A stretch of DNA of 58,268 nt from a virus: positions 1-58,268 of IMG/VR virus record IMGVR_UViG_3300020178_000475; one strand, 5' to 3'. Each line of letters opens with the position of its first letter. Position 1 is the stretch's first letter. The notes beneath the pieces are model-generated. The model did not search any database and was not told the origin of the DNA. It saw only the letters and a list, made by a program, of their open reading frames with translations. Shown here piece after piece: positions 19,301-28,014 of the stretch. The translations under genes were made by a program, and so were the position numbers.

Positions 19301-22300
19301 AACTATATGCACTAACTAGTGTTTGATCAACATTGCCTACTTTAGCTGCACCTAATATAGTGCCACTGTAGTATGCTTCGGCTGCTCTACGAGATTGTTT
19401 GTTACCACCGTACATTGTATCATATAATACAGCGTCAATAATATATCCAGTATCTCTTTCACAAACTTCAATGCCATATTCAAAACCTATTATATTGTCT
19501 TGAATATATGTAATAACGCCGTTTTGTATATTTGTTTTTTGTGCAAGCAATGCATTAGCTGCCGATCTTGTTGTTTGAGGAAGCCAACTAAAGTCTGGAT
19601 TAACTTCTCCTGGAACACCAACTAATGTATTGTTTTCAATAGCACCTTTGATAATACCTATTAGGCCAACTGCTGTTGAACTTTCAATACTTGTACCATA
19701 AGCACCACCTAAAACTTGTGATTCTGGATTTCCAACAGTTGGAGTTACACCAATACCTTCTATACATTTTAAAGCAACATCTTGTAAGTGTGTATATGCT
19801 GCAACTGTGTTTGCTCGTTGACTTTCAGGAATATATGCTACTGCTCCTAAGAAGTATGCATTAGTAGCAATGATTGTTTGTATATTACCTGTGTATAGCA
19901 AATCGTATGCTACTGCATCAATAATAAGACCTGTGTCATTTCTACAACTTGTTTGGTTGTATGAGAACGCATCATAGTTGTCTTGAAGTTCAGTTATTGT
20001 GTTAGCAACAATAGTATCTTTTGCTGCTTCTAAACTTGCAATAGCAGTTTGTGCGCCAGCAGTTGCCCAAGTAGTATCTGGGTAAACTACAGTTGGAAGA
20101 TTATCAACACCATCAGTGATAACATTTTGGAATATTGTTAATAGTTCATCTGCTCTAGTTACTTCAGTTGCTGTTGCAGCGCCCGCAGTTGTATCTTGTA
20201 CTACACCTGTTTGTTCAGGATCATCGTATAATGTATCAAGTAATATACTTCCAAGTAACGTGTTTACCCATCCTAATGCTGCTGCTGTTTCTGGCTGTTG
20301 TCCTACAACTTGACTTACATATCCAACATAGTATGCTTGTGCTGCTTGGTAAGTAGCACTATTACCGCCATATAGAATGTCATATGTAAGAGCATCAACA
20401 ATATAACCTGTATCTCTTTCACACTTTGCACTATTAAATGTAAAGCTTCTTGTAAATGTTTTATTAATAAAGTTAATAACATCTGTTTTATAAAACTCTA
20501 CTTTTGTAACACTGTTTAGGTCTGCAAAGTCTGTTTGCAGCTCTGCGGCTGTCCAAGTAATGTCTGTAAGAATATCTGCTGGAATAGAATCTATATTGTT
20601 GTTGTTAACAACATCTTCAACTATTTGCAACAAGTCTTGTGCTTCGCCAGCTGTACCAGCATCAGCTCCTGGATTTGATGTATTTTGTGTTACGCCTACT
20701 TGTTCTGTAGATCCGTGTGTAATATTTTGTATAACATCAGATGCTACATTTGCCAGTTCGTTAAATGCTGCAACTGTAGCTGCTTGTTGTCCTGCTCCAA
20801 GTTGAGAAGCTGCGCCAACAAAATAACTTTCTGCTGCATTTTTAGATGCCAGGTTGCCGCGATATATGATATCATAACAAATAGCATCAATGATGTATTT
20901 GGTGTCTCTTTCACATTTTGCTGCATCAAATACTAGAAGTGGAAAGTTATTAGTAACATATGCGCTAGTTTCTTTTGCTAAGAAGTCTCTGTTTGCTTGT
21001 AGCTGAGTTACTGCCAACGGATAGTTAGCATTTAATCCACTATCTGGGAATGTTAACGTATCTGCCGAAGCGTCAGTACTTACAACACCATTGTTAATAA
21101 TATCAAGTATTTCATTAAATCCTGCAAGTACACGACTTCTAAATGTTCCTGACAACTGTGTTTCGTTGGTATTAATAGTGTCTCTTAGATATTCAATAGA
21201 TTTTACTGTTTGTAAAAGTTGTGATCCAACAGCTACCGCAGCATTTGCTCTTTGATATGCAAGTCCTGCTGTTACTTGATTGAAGTTAGTTCCTATTGCT
21301 GCGTCATAACACACAGCTTCAATCATAATACCTACATCTCTAGCACACTTTGCTTCATCATATGTAAAGTTCTGGAAGTTATTTGCAATCCAAATAATAA
21401 CAGATTCTTTTACATCATCTTTATTACCTTTGATAGTGCTATATGCTTGTTGTAAAACACTAGTTGACCAAGTAACTGATGGTAGTTGTACCGATGGTAG
21501 TCCAGCAATGTTTCCTGCTGTAATAACATCTTCGATGATCTGTACCAGTCCTGATAGATCATCAACTTCTGTTGAACTTGCTGGAGTTCCGCTAGTATCT
21601 TGTACTAAAACGTTGCCTGGGCTATTTTCAACAACTGCTTCGATAACAATATCGCCAACAACTTGTCCAAGTCTGTTGTATGCTGCTGCTGTTGCTTCTG
21701 CTTCGCCTGCACCTAACTGACTTGCTACTCCAACAAAATATGATTGTGCTGCTAGTTGCGTTGCACTGTTGCCGCCATATAAAATATCGTGACATAATGC
21801 ATCAACAATATATCCAACATCTCTTCTACATTTAGTTGCATCATAGCTTAGTAATGGATAGTTAGCAGTAATCCATCTAATGATTTCTTCTTGGATATAT
21901 GCTTTGTTGGCAATCAACTGATCTTTTGCTTCAACAGCGTTTGTTGATGGTAGCGTTCCAGGTGTTGGAAATACTAATGCATCTGCTGCATCGTCTGTAC
22001 TGATATTTCCGTTTTCTAAAATATCAATAATCTCATCCATTGCAGATTCAGCTCTTGGTTCTGCTGTGTCGCTTAATCCAAGTTTTACTATTTCTTTTTT
22101 AAGCTCTCTTAGTGCTCCTGATGTTTGTATTAGCTGATCATCTTGTAAATCTGCGCTACTTGCTCTTTGATATGCAAGACCAGCTGTTACACTGTTATAG
22201 TTTGTTCCTAGTGCAACATCAAGTGCAACAGCATCCATTATTAACCCAATATCTCTTTCACACTTTTCTTGATTGTATGTAAAGTCTTTGTAGTTATTTG

Positions 22301-25300
22301 TAATAAATGTTGCTGCTTCTTTTTGTAAGAATGCTCGGTTTGCTACCATTTGATCTTTTGCATTGATCTGCCCAGTAGTTGCACCAGTTGGGTTGGTCCA
22401 TGTTAATGTATCTGCAAATCCAATGCCGTTTGTAACAATATCAACTACTTCGTCAAATGCTGCGCCTACGGCTGTTTGTGTTGTTGCATCACTAGCTGTT
22501 GCTGTACTTGCTTCGCCTTTGGCAAAGTTAATAGCTGCTAGTGTTTCTGTTAGCTGATCCGATAATACTGCTCCGGCATTTACTCTTAGATATGCTAGTC
22601 CGTTGGTTACACTGTTGTAGTTCGTTCCAAGCAATGCATCGTATCCGGCACCTGAAATAATCAGTCCTGTGTCTCTTTCGCATTTAGCTTGATCATATAC
22701 AAAGTTGTTAGCATTAATGTATGCAATAACTTCTTCTGTTAAAAAGGCTTTGTTTGCAACAAACTGCGAATGTGCGTCAATAAGTGCATCAGCTGCTGGA
22801 CCTGGTTCCGGATATTCTCTGCCTTCACTCGGTAGTTGGTTAAACTCAATAATATCAAATATATTATCAAATAAGTCAGATACCTTATTCTGGAATGCTG
22901 CTTCACCGTTTGCTGCTGCTACAGTCAAACGCTTTGCTTCTCTTAGTGCAATAATGGTTGCAGGCTTTTGTTCGCCATTTAAGTAAGCAACATTTGCACG
23001 ATTGTAAGCTAGTCCTGCTGTAATACTGTTTTGGTTTGTTCCAAGTTGTGCGTCTCTATATACTGCATCAACCATATATCCAACATCTCTTTTACATTTT
23101 TCTTCGTTGTAGGTTAGTGTTGGATTGTTGACTAAGTTATATGCTATTGCATCTGCAATAATAGTTGAGATAACCGAAAGAAGTTTATTCGAAGCATTTA
23201 CTTGTCCTGCTGGCTCATTTTCTGTGTTCGGATAAGATTTAGTAGGTAAGCCAGCAACACTTTGTGCATCAATAACACTTTCAACTATTTGCACTAATCC
23301 GTCTAATAATGTAGCTTCGATTTGTGTAGCATCACCGCTTGTAAAATCTTGTGTTTCTGCATTACCTGATGTTTTTGTAACACTAAGTCCTCTGATAATA
23401 CGTTGTACAATAAATCTTACTCTTGCAAATGAATCTTCAAATGCTTGTTGATTTGTATTAGTAAAGTTACTCCAAGTTACACTTTTAAAGAACCATGTTG
23501 TTTCTTGTACTGTTGCATTGTTACCACCATATAAAATATCATATGAAAGAGCATCAACAAAGTTTTCAACATATGCTTCCCATTCTGATGCAGTATAAGT
23601 TAGTGTACTATCAAGAGTATCTAGGTAAGCAATAAACTCTGCAACAATAAAATCTTTGTTTGCTTGTAAATGATCTTTTGCATCAATACCGTTTTGTGTA
23701 ACACCAACACTTTCTGCATATGTAGGCAAAATACCTGTACTATCACCATCGTCAACTACATTAATAATAATATCAAATGCTTCATTGACTCTAGTTACCG
23801 AAGTAGGATCTGTGTTAACTTCTGTATATCCTAATACTAACGATCTTAAATAAGCAAAACTTGAAACATAAAGATTTTTAAACCTTGTTCTTGATCTAAA
23901 TTCTTTTGCTTGTCTAACTATAACATGGTCGCCACCTGTAGCAACATAATAAGAAAGAGCAGTTAAGAATACTGTCATATCTTCGTCAAACCAGGCTTGA
24001 TTATAACTTAGTTCTGTAAACTGATCATTAATATAAGCAGTTAGTTCTGCAATAATAAAGTCTCTATTTTCTAGAATATTATTTTTTGCTTCAATGATTT
24101 CGCCATCTATACTACTTAAATCATTAAACGAGGATTCGATCTGATCTCCAACAAATGGAATGCCAGTACTATCACCTGCTGCAAGTGTGCTAGTAACAAT
24201 ATTAAATCGTTGATCAAGTTCCTCTTTCATTGCAAGATTTGAAGTTAACGCTTTCATTTCGTCACGTGTTGCTTCTAATGCATATATAGTAGGAGCAAGT
24301 TGATCAAGAATAACTTTAGTAGAAGTAGCTCTTAAATAACTTTGTGCTGCTGTAGTTGTTTGATAATATGTACCCATAACAATGTCACTAGTTAGTGCAT
24401 CTATAATACGTCTAACATCGCGTTCGCAGGTTTCTTGATTATATACAAAAGGTTGTTCTGCAATAGTATTTGAAGTAATATAATAAAATGTGTCGTCGCC
24501 GTCAAACTTAATAACAGAACCAGTTTGTGGTTTGTCTCGCAAACTTGAAATAGAAATCGTAGAGTTTGTTCTTAGATTTACTGTTCCAGTTGCCTGTAGT
24601 GTGGCACCGCCACCTGTAAATGTAATAGTTGGAACACTTTTGTATCCACTACCATTGTCGCTAATACTAACTGCTGCAAGTTCGCCTGTAGTTAAATCAA
24701 CTTGTGCTGTAGCAACTGCTGTTGTTCCGCTTAGTGCTTCTGGCGCACTGATAGTTACTGTAGGTGTACTAGTGTATCCAGTTCCTGCAAAAGATAATGT
24801 TACACTGCCTACTGTCGAATAATAGTCTTCGTCGGCTGTTGCAGTAGTATATGCTACCGGATAGTATCCATCTGCTACAACACCATTTGTGCCAAAGTCA
24901 CTAACACTGTTTGAAATACTTAAATATCCACCTTTGGTAGTTAAGAAACCTGTGCTACAGAAAACCGAGAAGCAACTAACAATCTGTGTATAACCAAAGT
25001 TAGTAACATGGAACCCAATGCCCCCTTGTGAAATCTGTGTAAAAGCATCTGCAACAAAACTGAATACAAGTGATGCTGGGTCATAATCATCGCCATCGAC
25101 TAAAAGACCACCGCCGCCACCGTTTGGGTTAATTTGTTTTTCTAGTGGAACATTTGGGTTATCTGCCAACAATATTGGCTTTGCACCTGGTGTGATTCCT
25201 TCGATTTGAACAGTTTCAAAAGGAATAAATTCAGTACCATCGTTCAGCCAAGGACCGTTCATATTAGTACAGTTTTGTACATATGGTGATGTTGTAACAA

Positions 25301-25799
25301 GTGCGCCTGGGCGTATTCTTGCACACCAACCTGGCGCACGTAATCCTCTAAATGTTATCTGATACAAATAACACGCATTGCCCATAAGGAAGAAATCCGA
25401 TGTAGGATTCTTCGGAAACACTCTAGTATTTCTAAGTTCGCCTTGTCCAGTAACAGTAACAAAATCTCTCAATGTTATTGGATTGTTTTCATAGTAGTCG
25501 CCTGGCGCAACAATAATAGTTGAACCAATCGGAGCTACTTCTGATGCACGTTTTATACTAGCAAATGCGCCATTTTTATCTGCACTTCTACCATCATTGT
25601 CGTCATTTCCATCTTCAGTAACATAATATACGTTAGTAACCTTTGGACCAGTTGTATCACCTGTGGTGATCATGTTGGCATTTACACGAAACTCCTTGCC
25701 CTCGGCAAGGTTCATTTCCATGTCGCCATCAGATGTGAGAATAAAGGTTTTATCCCCTATTTTTCTGCTATGTATCGACTGTCTTTTAATATAACTCAT
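16398..25799 (-). CDS. Giant tail fibre 2 with twelve YN..KC.RD repeats
   Basis: A 3133-aa virion adhesin. ATG 25799 directly abuts the upstream stop (TAAATG). The N-terminus (MSYIKRQSIHSRKIGDK) is an attachment-like segment. A pectin-lyase-type beta-helix start follows (VYYVTEDGNDDNDGRS, about residue 55). Twelve repeats of about 150 residues run from about 450 to 2150. Then comes a GAGVTYNALPFFGG block at about 2310 shared with fibre 1. Long TTINAFGDAT/NIGAISGTLTIN beta repeats lead to a terminal AHGGTGVSTFTTDGILYGN motif. Unlike fibre 1 it lacks an S74 chaperone, so it may fold with help from elsewhere or be a proximal fibre section. It is co-transcribed with three smaller structural genes upstream and ends at a clear terminator. 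Confidence 0.88.
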   Translation of the reverse strand: MSYIKRQSIHSRKIGDKTFILTSDGDMEMNLAEGKEFRVNANMITTGDTTGPKVTNVYYVTEDGNDDNDGRSADKNGAFASIKRASEVAPIGSTIIVAPGDYYENNPITLRDFVTVTGQGELRNTRVFPKNPTSDFFLMGNACYLYQITFRGLRAPGWCARIRPGALVTTSPYVQNCTNMNGPWLNDGTEFIPFETVQIEGITPGAKPILLADNPNVPLEKQINPNGGGGGLLVDGDDYDPASLVFSFVADAFTQISQGGIGFHVTNFGYTQIVSCFSVFCSTGFLTTKGGYLSISNSVSDFGTNGVVADGYYPVAYTTATADEDYYSTVGSVTLSFAGTGYTSTPTVTISAPEALSGTTAVATAQVDLTTGELAAVSISDNGSGYKSVPTITFTGGGATLQATGTVNLRTNSTISISSLRDKPQTGSVIKFDGDDTFYYITSNTIAEQPFVYNQETCERDVRRIIDALTSDIVMGTYYQTTTAAQSYLRATSTKVILDQLAPTIYALEATRDEMKALTSNLAMKEELDQRFNIVTSTLAAGDSTGIPFVGDQIESSFNDLSSIDGEIIEAKNNILENRDFIIAELTAYINDQFTELSYNQAWFDEDMTVFLTALSYYVATGGDHVIVRQAKEFRSRTRFKNLYVSSFAYLRSLVLGYTEVNTDPTSVTRVNEAFDIIINVVDDGDSTGILPTYAESVGVTQNGIDAKDHLQANKDFIVAEFIAYLDTLDSTLTYTASEWEAYVENFVDALSYDILYGGNNATVQETTWFFKSVTWSNFTNTNQQAFEDSFARVRFIVQRIIRGLSVTKTSGNAETQDFTSGDATQIEATLLDGLVQIVESVIDAQSVAGLPTKSYPNTENEPAGQVNASNKLLSVISTIIADAIAYNLVNNPTLTYNEEKCKRDVGYMVDAVYRDAQLGTNQNSITAGLAYNRANVAYLNGEQKPATIIALREAKRLTVAAANGEAAFQNKVSDLFDNIFDIIEFNQLPSEGREYPEPGPAADALIDAHSQFVANKAFLTEEVIAYINANNFVYDQAKCERDTGLIISGAGYDALLGTNYNSVTNGLAYLRVNAGAVLSDQLTETLAAINFAKGEASTATASDATTQTAVGAAFDEVVDIVTNGIGFADTLTWTNPTGATTGQINAKDQMVANRAFLQKEAATFITNNYKDFTYNQEKCERDIGLIMDAVALDVALGTNYNSVTAGLAYQRASSADLQDDQLIQTSGALRELKKEIVKLGLSDTAEPRAESAMDEIIDILENGNISTDDAADALVFPTPGTLPSTNAVEAKDQLIANKAYIQEEIIRWITANYPLLSYDATKCRRDVGYIVDALCHDILYGGNSATQLAAQSYFVGVASQLGAGEAEATAAAYNRLGQVVGDIVIEAVVENSPGNVLVQDTSGTPASSTEVDDLSGLVQIIEDVITAGNIAGLPSVQLPSVTWSTSVLQQAYSTIKGNKDDVKESVIIWIANNFQNFTYDEAKCARDVGIMIEAVCYDAAIGTNFNQVTAGLAYQRANAAVAVGSQLLQTVKSIEYLRDTINTNETQLSGTFRSRVLAGFNEILDIINNGVVSTDASADTLTFPDSGLNANYPLAVTQLQANRDFLAKETSAYVTNNFPLLVFDAAKCERDTKYIIDAICYDIIYRGNLASKNAAESYFVGAASQLGAGQQAATVAAFNELANVASDVIQNITHGSTEQVGVTQNTSNPGADAGTAGEAQDLLQIVEDVVNNNNIDSIPADILTDITWTAAELQTDFADLNSVTKVEFYKTDVINFINKTFTRSFTFNSAKCERDTGYIVDALTYDILYGGNSATYQAAQAYYVGYVSQVVGQQPETAAALGWVNTLLGSILLDTLYDDPEQTGVVQDTTAGAATATEVTRADELLTIFQNVITDGVDNLPTVVYPDTTWATAGAQTAIASLEAAKDTIVANTITELQDNYDAFSYNQTSCRNDTGLIIDAVAYDLLYTGNIQTIIATNAYFLGAVAYIPESQRANTVAAYTHLQDVALKCIEGIGVTPTVGNPESQVLGGAYGTSIESSTAVGLIGIIKGAIENNTLVGVPGEVNPDFSWLPQTTRSAANALLAQKTNIQNGVITYIQDNIIGFEYGIEVCERDTGYIIDAVLYDTMYGGNKQSRRAAEAYYSGTILGAAKVGNVDQTLVSAYSYYKLGDLMRQVANNEVVTKSFGNAATQITTIPDADTTIGQSIELLVDRVALSIIQGYTTGWHEVGHNHELGSSIYNTERNVIVGATETIVETAINDLNATYGGSASIKVFPGIISVETTQQAYLYNVSTISTSGHAFEYVGAGVTYNALPFFGGTAVPEQEIIETSNGKVFAGGTVDQIGNFRVGNFFGVNALTGSITLNANEIDLKGLTSVGPFIRDGIPVGVELKEVSDNANLISSIGTQDFNTAPTQKAVSTYVENRYLNKLTGGTVEGDITLNGDFDVNGDVISTDTAGAFNLLNTSATTINAFGDATSIIMGAAEGTFTVNPDLLVQGSLTVNGDIVFTGDVSLNIPDESLQAYSISTEGSLDFISINTRTDEELITFGIRPGLLVENTTESTSTTTGSVVIDGGVGIAKSLNVGIDFTADGSVVLGSDRAVDTIDINGATDIDLPDNNTNVLRIHENVSDYIVIDTTDGSEVVEFGTTPNIIILNNDDATDNVTGAVQITGGLSAQRNIHAGVDITADRDIIADRDIQVNGTNIITDETGTFNVLNTNATRIDAFGAATNINIGAISGTLTINNEIVIIDSVTSLQLPVGDTAARPVEATGQVRFNTDTLVFEGYDGVAWGSLGGVKDVDQNTFIRPETSPGANNDELEFFTNGSQRAIIGNSYFNIDSSVITTFNNTTPSQTYQSGAVVVAGGVGIGEELHVQKYIGGNNSGVLQLTNLATDTVDIRANTLLAQDGLKLITNAPDSAADDIVYPMTFAHHSISGTPVAGSGTGIKFELETANDNFETSGQIDVIAQDITGLQEDFDMVFSTMIGGTSGVEKLRLSEDISTFTTDLAINNDVLSTNQTTFNLLNDTATTINFGGAATTISIGDATGTLTVNHDFHVTGTVSLTNDLAVAHGGTGVSTFTTDGILYGNADTDVQVTDAAGTSDTSESFQVLTVVGSGDNTPVWTDTIDGGAF
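19380..24460 (-). repeat. Twelve-copy YN..KC.RD protein repeat array in fibre 2
   Basis: Twelve degenerate copies, about 150 residues each, of the pattern YN..KC.RD.GYI.DA..YD...GGN......A..Y. Ten have the invariant Cys. The second and third are degraded (LSYNQAWFDED, LTYTASEWEAY). Two subtypes recur: one ending ITAGLAYQRA and one ending AAQSYFVG. They come in clusters that suggest segmental duplication. Limits approximate. Confidence 0.85.
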
Positions 25800-26132
25800 T
25801 TACACTTCCAAATAACTTAATGTTGCTGATAGATTTGTTGGCGCTGCTCCTATTAGCATAACTCTGTCTCCTGCTTCCAATATTAATCGTTCTGCCGAGA
25901 ATGTAAACGTATCAGCTGCACCAATTTCTAAATCATTTAATATTAAGTTATCGGTTGTTTTGACTGCACCATTAGGAATAATATGAACATCAACTTTAGT
26001 ATCATTACTACCTGTTCCGTCATTGAGACCTGTATTACATATTAGCAGAGTTGTTAATGCAAACTTCTTTTCTGCTGGTACAGTTAAAAGAGTTGTATCT
26101 GTTGTTAATATTGCTGCATTTACTATCGCCAT
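25800..26132 (-). CDS. Small virion structural protein, 110 aa
   Basis: A 110-residue beta-rich protein (MAIVNAAILTTDTTLLTVP...) with alternating hydrophobic/Thr strands and a clear jelly-roll-like pattern (KFALTTLLICNTG, ILEAGDRVMLIG). Small proteins with this look in phage genomes act as fibre or head decoration subunits, but no specific family can be named. It lies directly between the 349-aa structural gene and giant fibre 2, and its stop touches the fibre start. It is probably late and made together with the fibres. Confidence 0.65.
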   Translation of the reverse strand: MAIVNAAILTTDTTLLTVPAEKKFALTTLLICNTGLNDGTGSNDTKVDVHIIPNGAVKTTDNLILNDLEIGAADTFTFSAERLILEAGDRVMLIGAAPTNLSATLSYLEV

Positions 26133-26142
26133 TGTTTCTTCC

Positions 26143-27192
26143 TTAAAAAATAATACTATAAAGCAACGCTTTATTTCTGCTTACAAGTTCGTCTTCGGTA
26201 CCGTCTGCGTTTATAAAATATAAACCAGTACCGCCGTCTCCAAGTGTTTTACTATATAAAGTACTACCTGCACTTGGTGGGCTTGCTGGCGTTACTTCTT
26301 CTGTAAAGTTTAACCAGCCATCAATTTGTACTCTTCCTGTTCCTGATCCTTTTAAGATTATATCACTATTAATACCCGAGGTAGTAACAATATTATCATC
26401 AAATCTTAAATCTTCAAACTCAACTCTAGATTGGAAAAACGTAGCAATAACACTTTGATCAACTGCTATTTCAACTCGACTAGTTCCGCCACCTGTTTCG
26501 GTATCGTATACCTGAACACTTGTCGGATCTAATGTACCTGTTGTTATCTTATCCTGGAAGTTGTATGTAAAATATCCATTTACATAATCAAGCAATCCTC
26601 TAGTATTAACTAAAGCATCATCATTTACAGGGACACTAAGTCCGTCGGATTGCGAAGGATCTGGAGTAATATCACTTCCAGTATAAGGCCATATTTGTTT
26701 TTCGTAATCAGTAGTACCAGTAACATCAACGACACCAGTTCCGCCGCCTATCAAATATAAGTTTTGATTTTCAGTGGAAATAATACTACTAGTATGAATG
26801 CCCGAAAGATTTCCACTTTCTAGTTTGAAAATATACGCACCTTCATTAGCCGGTTGTGCGCCATTTCTTATGGTTTTTAATGTTTCATCATACAAAAATC
26901 TTGCATTAAACGCATCTGGGCCACGATCAATGATAACACCAGAGGTTCTGCCGTTACCATCGCCAATGTCAGTGATCCCGCCGTCTCCGCCGGGATCGCC
27001 ATTATTAATAGTGATAGTTTTATCATCAACTATTAATTCTGCCGACCCAATACTAGTTTGATCGCCTAGTACATCTAAGTCGCCATTAATAGTAACCTTA
27101 CCTGTTAACCCAACGTCAAGAACAATCTCTCCATCAGGATTTACAGATATGGTATACTTGTCAGTACCTATGCGATTAAAACGTTCAGCCAT
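26143..27192 (-). CDS. Virion structural protein of fibre type, 349 aa
   Basis: The N-terminus (MAERFNRIGTDKYTISVNP) leads into VTINGDLDVLGDQTSI, the same beta repeat found in the long fibres. A Gly-rich stretch with DPGGDGGITDIGDGNG follows. The middle has a conserved-looking WPYTGSDITPDPSQSDGLS block. The C-terminus (LYSKTLGDGGTGLYFINADG, then DELVSRNKALLYSIIF) resembles a fibre/hinge connector. Its position between a small decoration-like gene and giant fibre 2 suggests a fibre segment or connector analogous in role to the T4 hinge proteins. This is inference; no specific T4 gene is recognisable. Confidence 0.65.
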   Translation of the reverse strand: MAERFNRIGTDKYTISVNPDGEIVLDVGLTGKVTINGDLDVLGDQTSIGSAELIVDDKTITINNGDPGGDGGITDIGDGNGRTSGVIIDRGPDAFNARFLYDETLKTIRNGAQPANEGAYIFKLESGNLSGIHTSSIISTENQNLYLIGGGTGVVDVTGTTDYEKQIWPYTGSDITPDPSQSDGLSVPVNDDALVNTRGLLDYVNGYFTYNFQDKITTGTLDPTSVQVYDTETGGGTSRVEIAVDQSVIATFFQSRVEFEDLRFDDNIVTTSGINSDIILKGSGTGRVQIDGWLNFTEEVTPASPPSAGSTLYSKTLGDGGTGLYFINADGTEDELVSRNKALLYSIIF

Positions 27193-27202
27193 TTAAGTTT
27201 CC

Positions 27203-27604
27203 TTAAACTGCTGTTAATACAATGTAATCGTTTGTCGAATCGTTTTCTAATGCCCAAGTATATCTATTACCCGAGAAGTCAGTAGCAACACGTTTTGTGA
27301 TTTTTGCAAGATTAACTTCGGCGCCTGAGTTTGAATCTACACGGCCGAACATGCGCATTTCGCCTAATGCACTTGGTGTACCATTTTTAAGAACACAAGT
27401 TGTTGTACTTGTTGAATCTTTAATGTTCGGCGAACCTACGTTTGCATCTTGTGTACAAACAAAAGTTTTTGCTCCACGCTGCTTAACTATAGCACCGTCT
27501 GTTCTTAACGATGCATCGTAGAATTCTACTCTTACACCAGTGTTGCCATCAGCATCGCCGATAACATCAACACCGTTAATATCTTTTTTTAGTGGACGTC
27601 CCAT
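27203..27604 (-). CDS. Virion structural protein, 133 aa
   Basis: A 133-residue protein (MGRPLKKDINGVDVIGD...) with Gly, Asp and Thr-rich beta strands and two short Cys-containing hairpins (TFVCTQDANVG, TTCVLKNGTP). No enzymatic motif. It is the first gene after a late-promoter motif and has a good ribosome site (AAGGAG). It therefore starts the fibre-region transcript. It is probably an abundant late structural component, but the family is not identified with certainty. Confidence 0.6.
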   Translation of the reverse strand: MGRPLKKDINGVDVIGDADGNTGVRVEFYDASLRTDGAIVKQRGAKTFVCTQDANVGSPNIKDSTSTTTCVLKNGTPSALGEMRMFGRVDSNSGAEVNLAKITKRVATDFSGNRYTWALENDSTNDYIVLTAV

Positions 27605-27689
27605 TTTGTTTCTCCTTATGACGTTCTAGGTCTACACAGATGGTATTCTGCGTAAGTCCAGTTTTTCTGGCTCTTTTATACCTACACAA

Positions 27690-27698
27690 GTATTTATC
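27690..27698 (-). promoter_or_regulatory. Late-promoter motif GATAAATAC for the fibre transcript
   Basis: GATAAATAC on the minus strand lies about 86 bp before the 133-aa gene and 30 nt beyond a terminator, in the same arrangement as at 16306-16368. Its leader contains a small CCAG/CTGG hairpin. Confidence 0.6.
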
Positions 27699-27728
27699 TA
27701 AAAGAATAAAATGGGTTATAATGTTCGT

Positions 27729-27762
27729 AAAAAAAGGCCTACCGCATCAGTGGGTAGACCTT
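27729..27762 (-). terminator. Rho-independent terminator of the 27.7-28.0 kb RNA
   Basis: As minus-strand RNA: GGUCUACC, 9-nt loop, GGUAGGCC (8 bp with one U-G pair, extended by A-U pairs), then a run of seven U (27729-27735). The wobble pair forms only in the minus-strand transcript, which together with the U run fixes direction. Confidence 0.85.
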
Positions 27763-27980
27763 CTCTATAATATATGATAGGGAGGATTACATTCTACCTC
27801 CAACAACCTAGTAAGTATTTTATACATTCGGTTGCGCCTAGTATCAGATAGTTATATCCAAAATACGCATCTTCATGTCTCCATGCTCATACGCTGCCAC
27901 TACAGCTACTAGCCAAGTTATCGTCCTTACGAAACAACATTTCCTTGCACTATCTAACTAAAGACCGTCGTCTTTGTTAT
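27729..27980 (-). ncRNA. Putative structured non-coding RNA (~250 nt)
   Basis: No reading frame of note lies in this stretch. It has its own sigma70-type promoter just upstream and a terminator at its end. Seen as minus-strand RNA it begins with hairpin AAAGAC-GACG-GUCUUU. A long-range helix AGAUAGU (about 27949-27955) with ACUAUCU (about 27844-27850) encloses the middle. The middle contains CAUG-GAGA-CAUG, a GNRA-tetraloop hairpin, inside a GCGUAU/AUGCGU stem. Near the 3' end GGAGG/CCUCC pairs before the terminator. I do not recognise the family, and it shows no tRNA or tmRNA features. It lies between the capsid operon and the fibre operon. Function unknown. Confidence 0.65.
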
Positions 27981-27986
27981 GTAACT

Positions 27987-28014
27987 AATATAACATATAA
28001 AAAAAGAAAGTCAA
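27987..28014 (-). promoter_or_regulatory. Sigma70-type promoter of the putative RNA
   Basis: TTGACT (28009-28014, minus) with a 16-bp spacer and TATATT (27987-27992). Both hexamers are 5/6 matches. The -35 overlaps the stop of the cold-shock-like gene. The predicted start is near 27980, right at the first hairpin of the RNA. Confidence 0.65.

Noticed and set aside
19380-24460. CRISPR-like or other DNA repeat array
   Set aside because: Repeats are about 450 bp, in frame, diverged at DNA level and conserved in protein. They are fibre modules.
5392-25799. Many plus-strand open frames of 60-390 codons opposite the giant fibres
   Set aside because: They are antisense shadows caused by repetitive Thr/Val/Gly codons. 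They lack ribosome sites and look like low-complexity Val/Ser/Pro strings.
27770-27980. tRNA or tmRNA in the 27.8-28.0 kb spacer
   Set aside because: No T-loop (GGTTCGA) consensus, acceptor stem or CCA end on either strand. Kept as an unclassified structured RNA.
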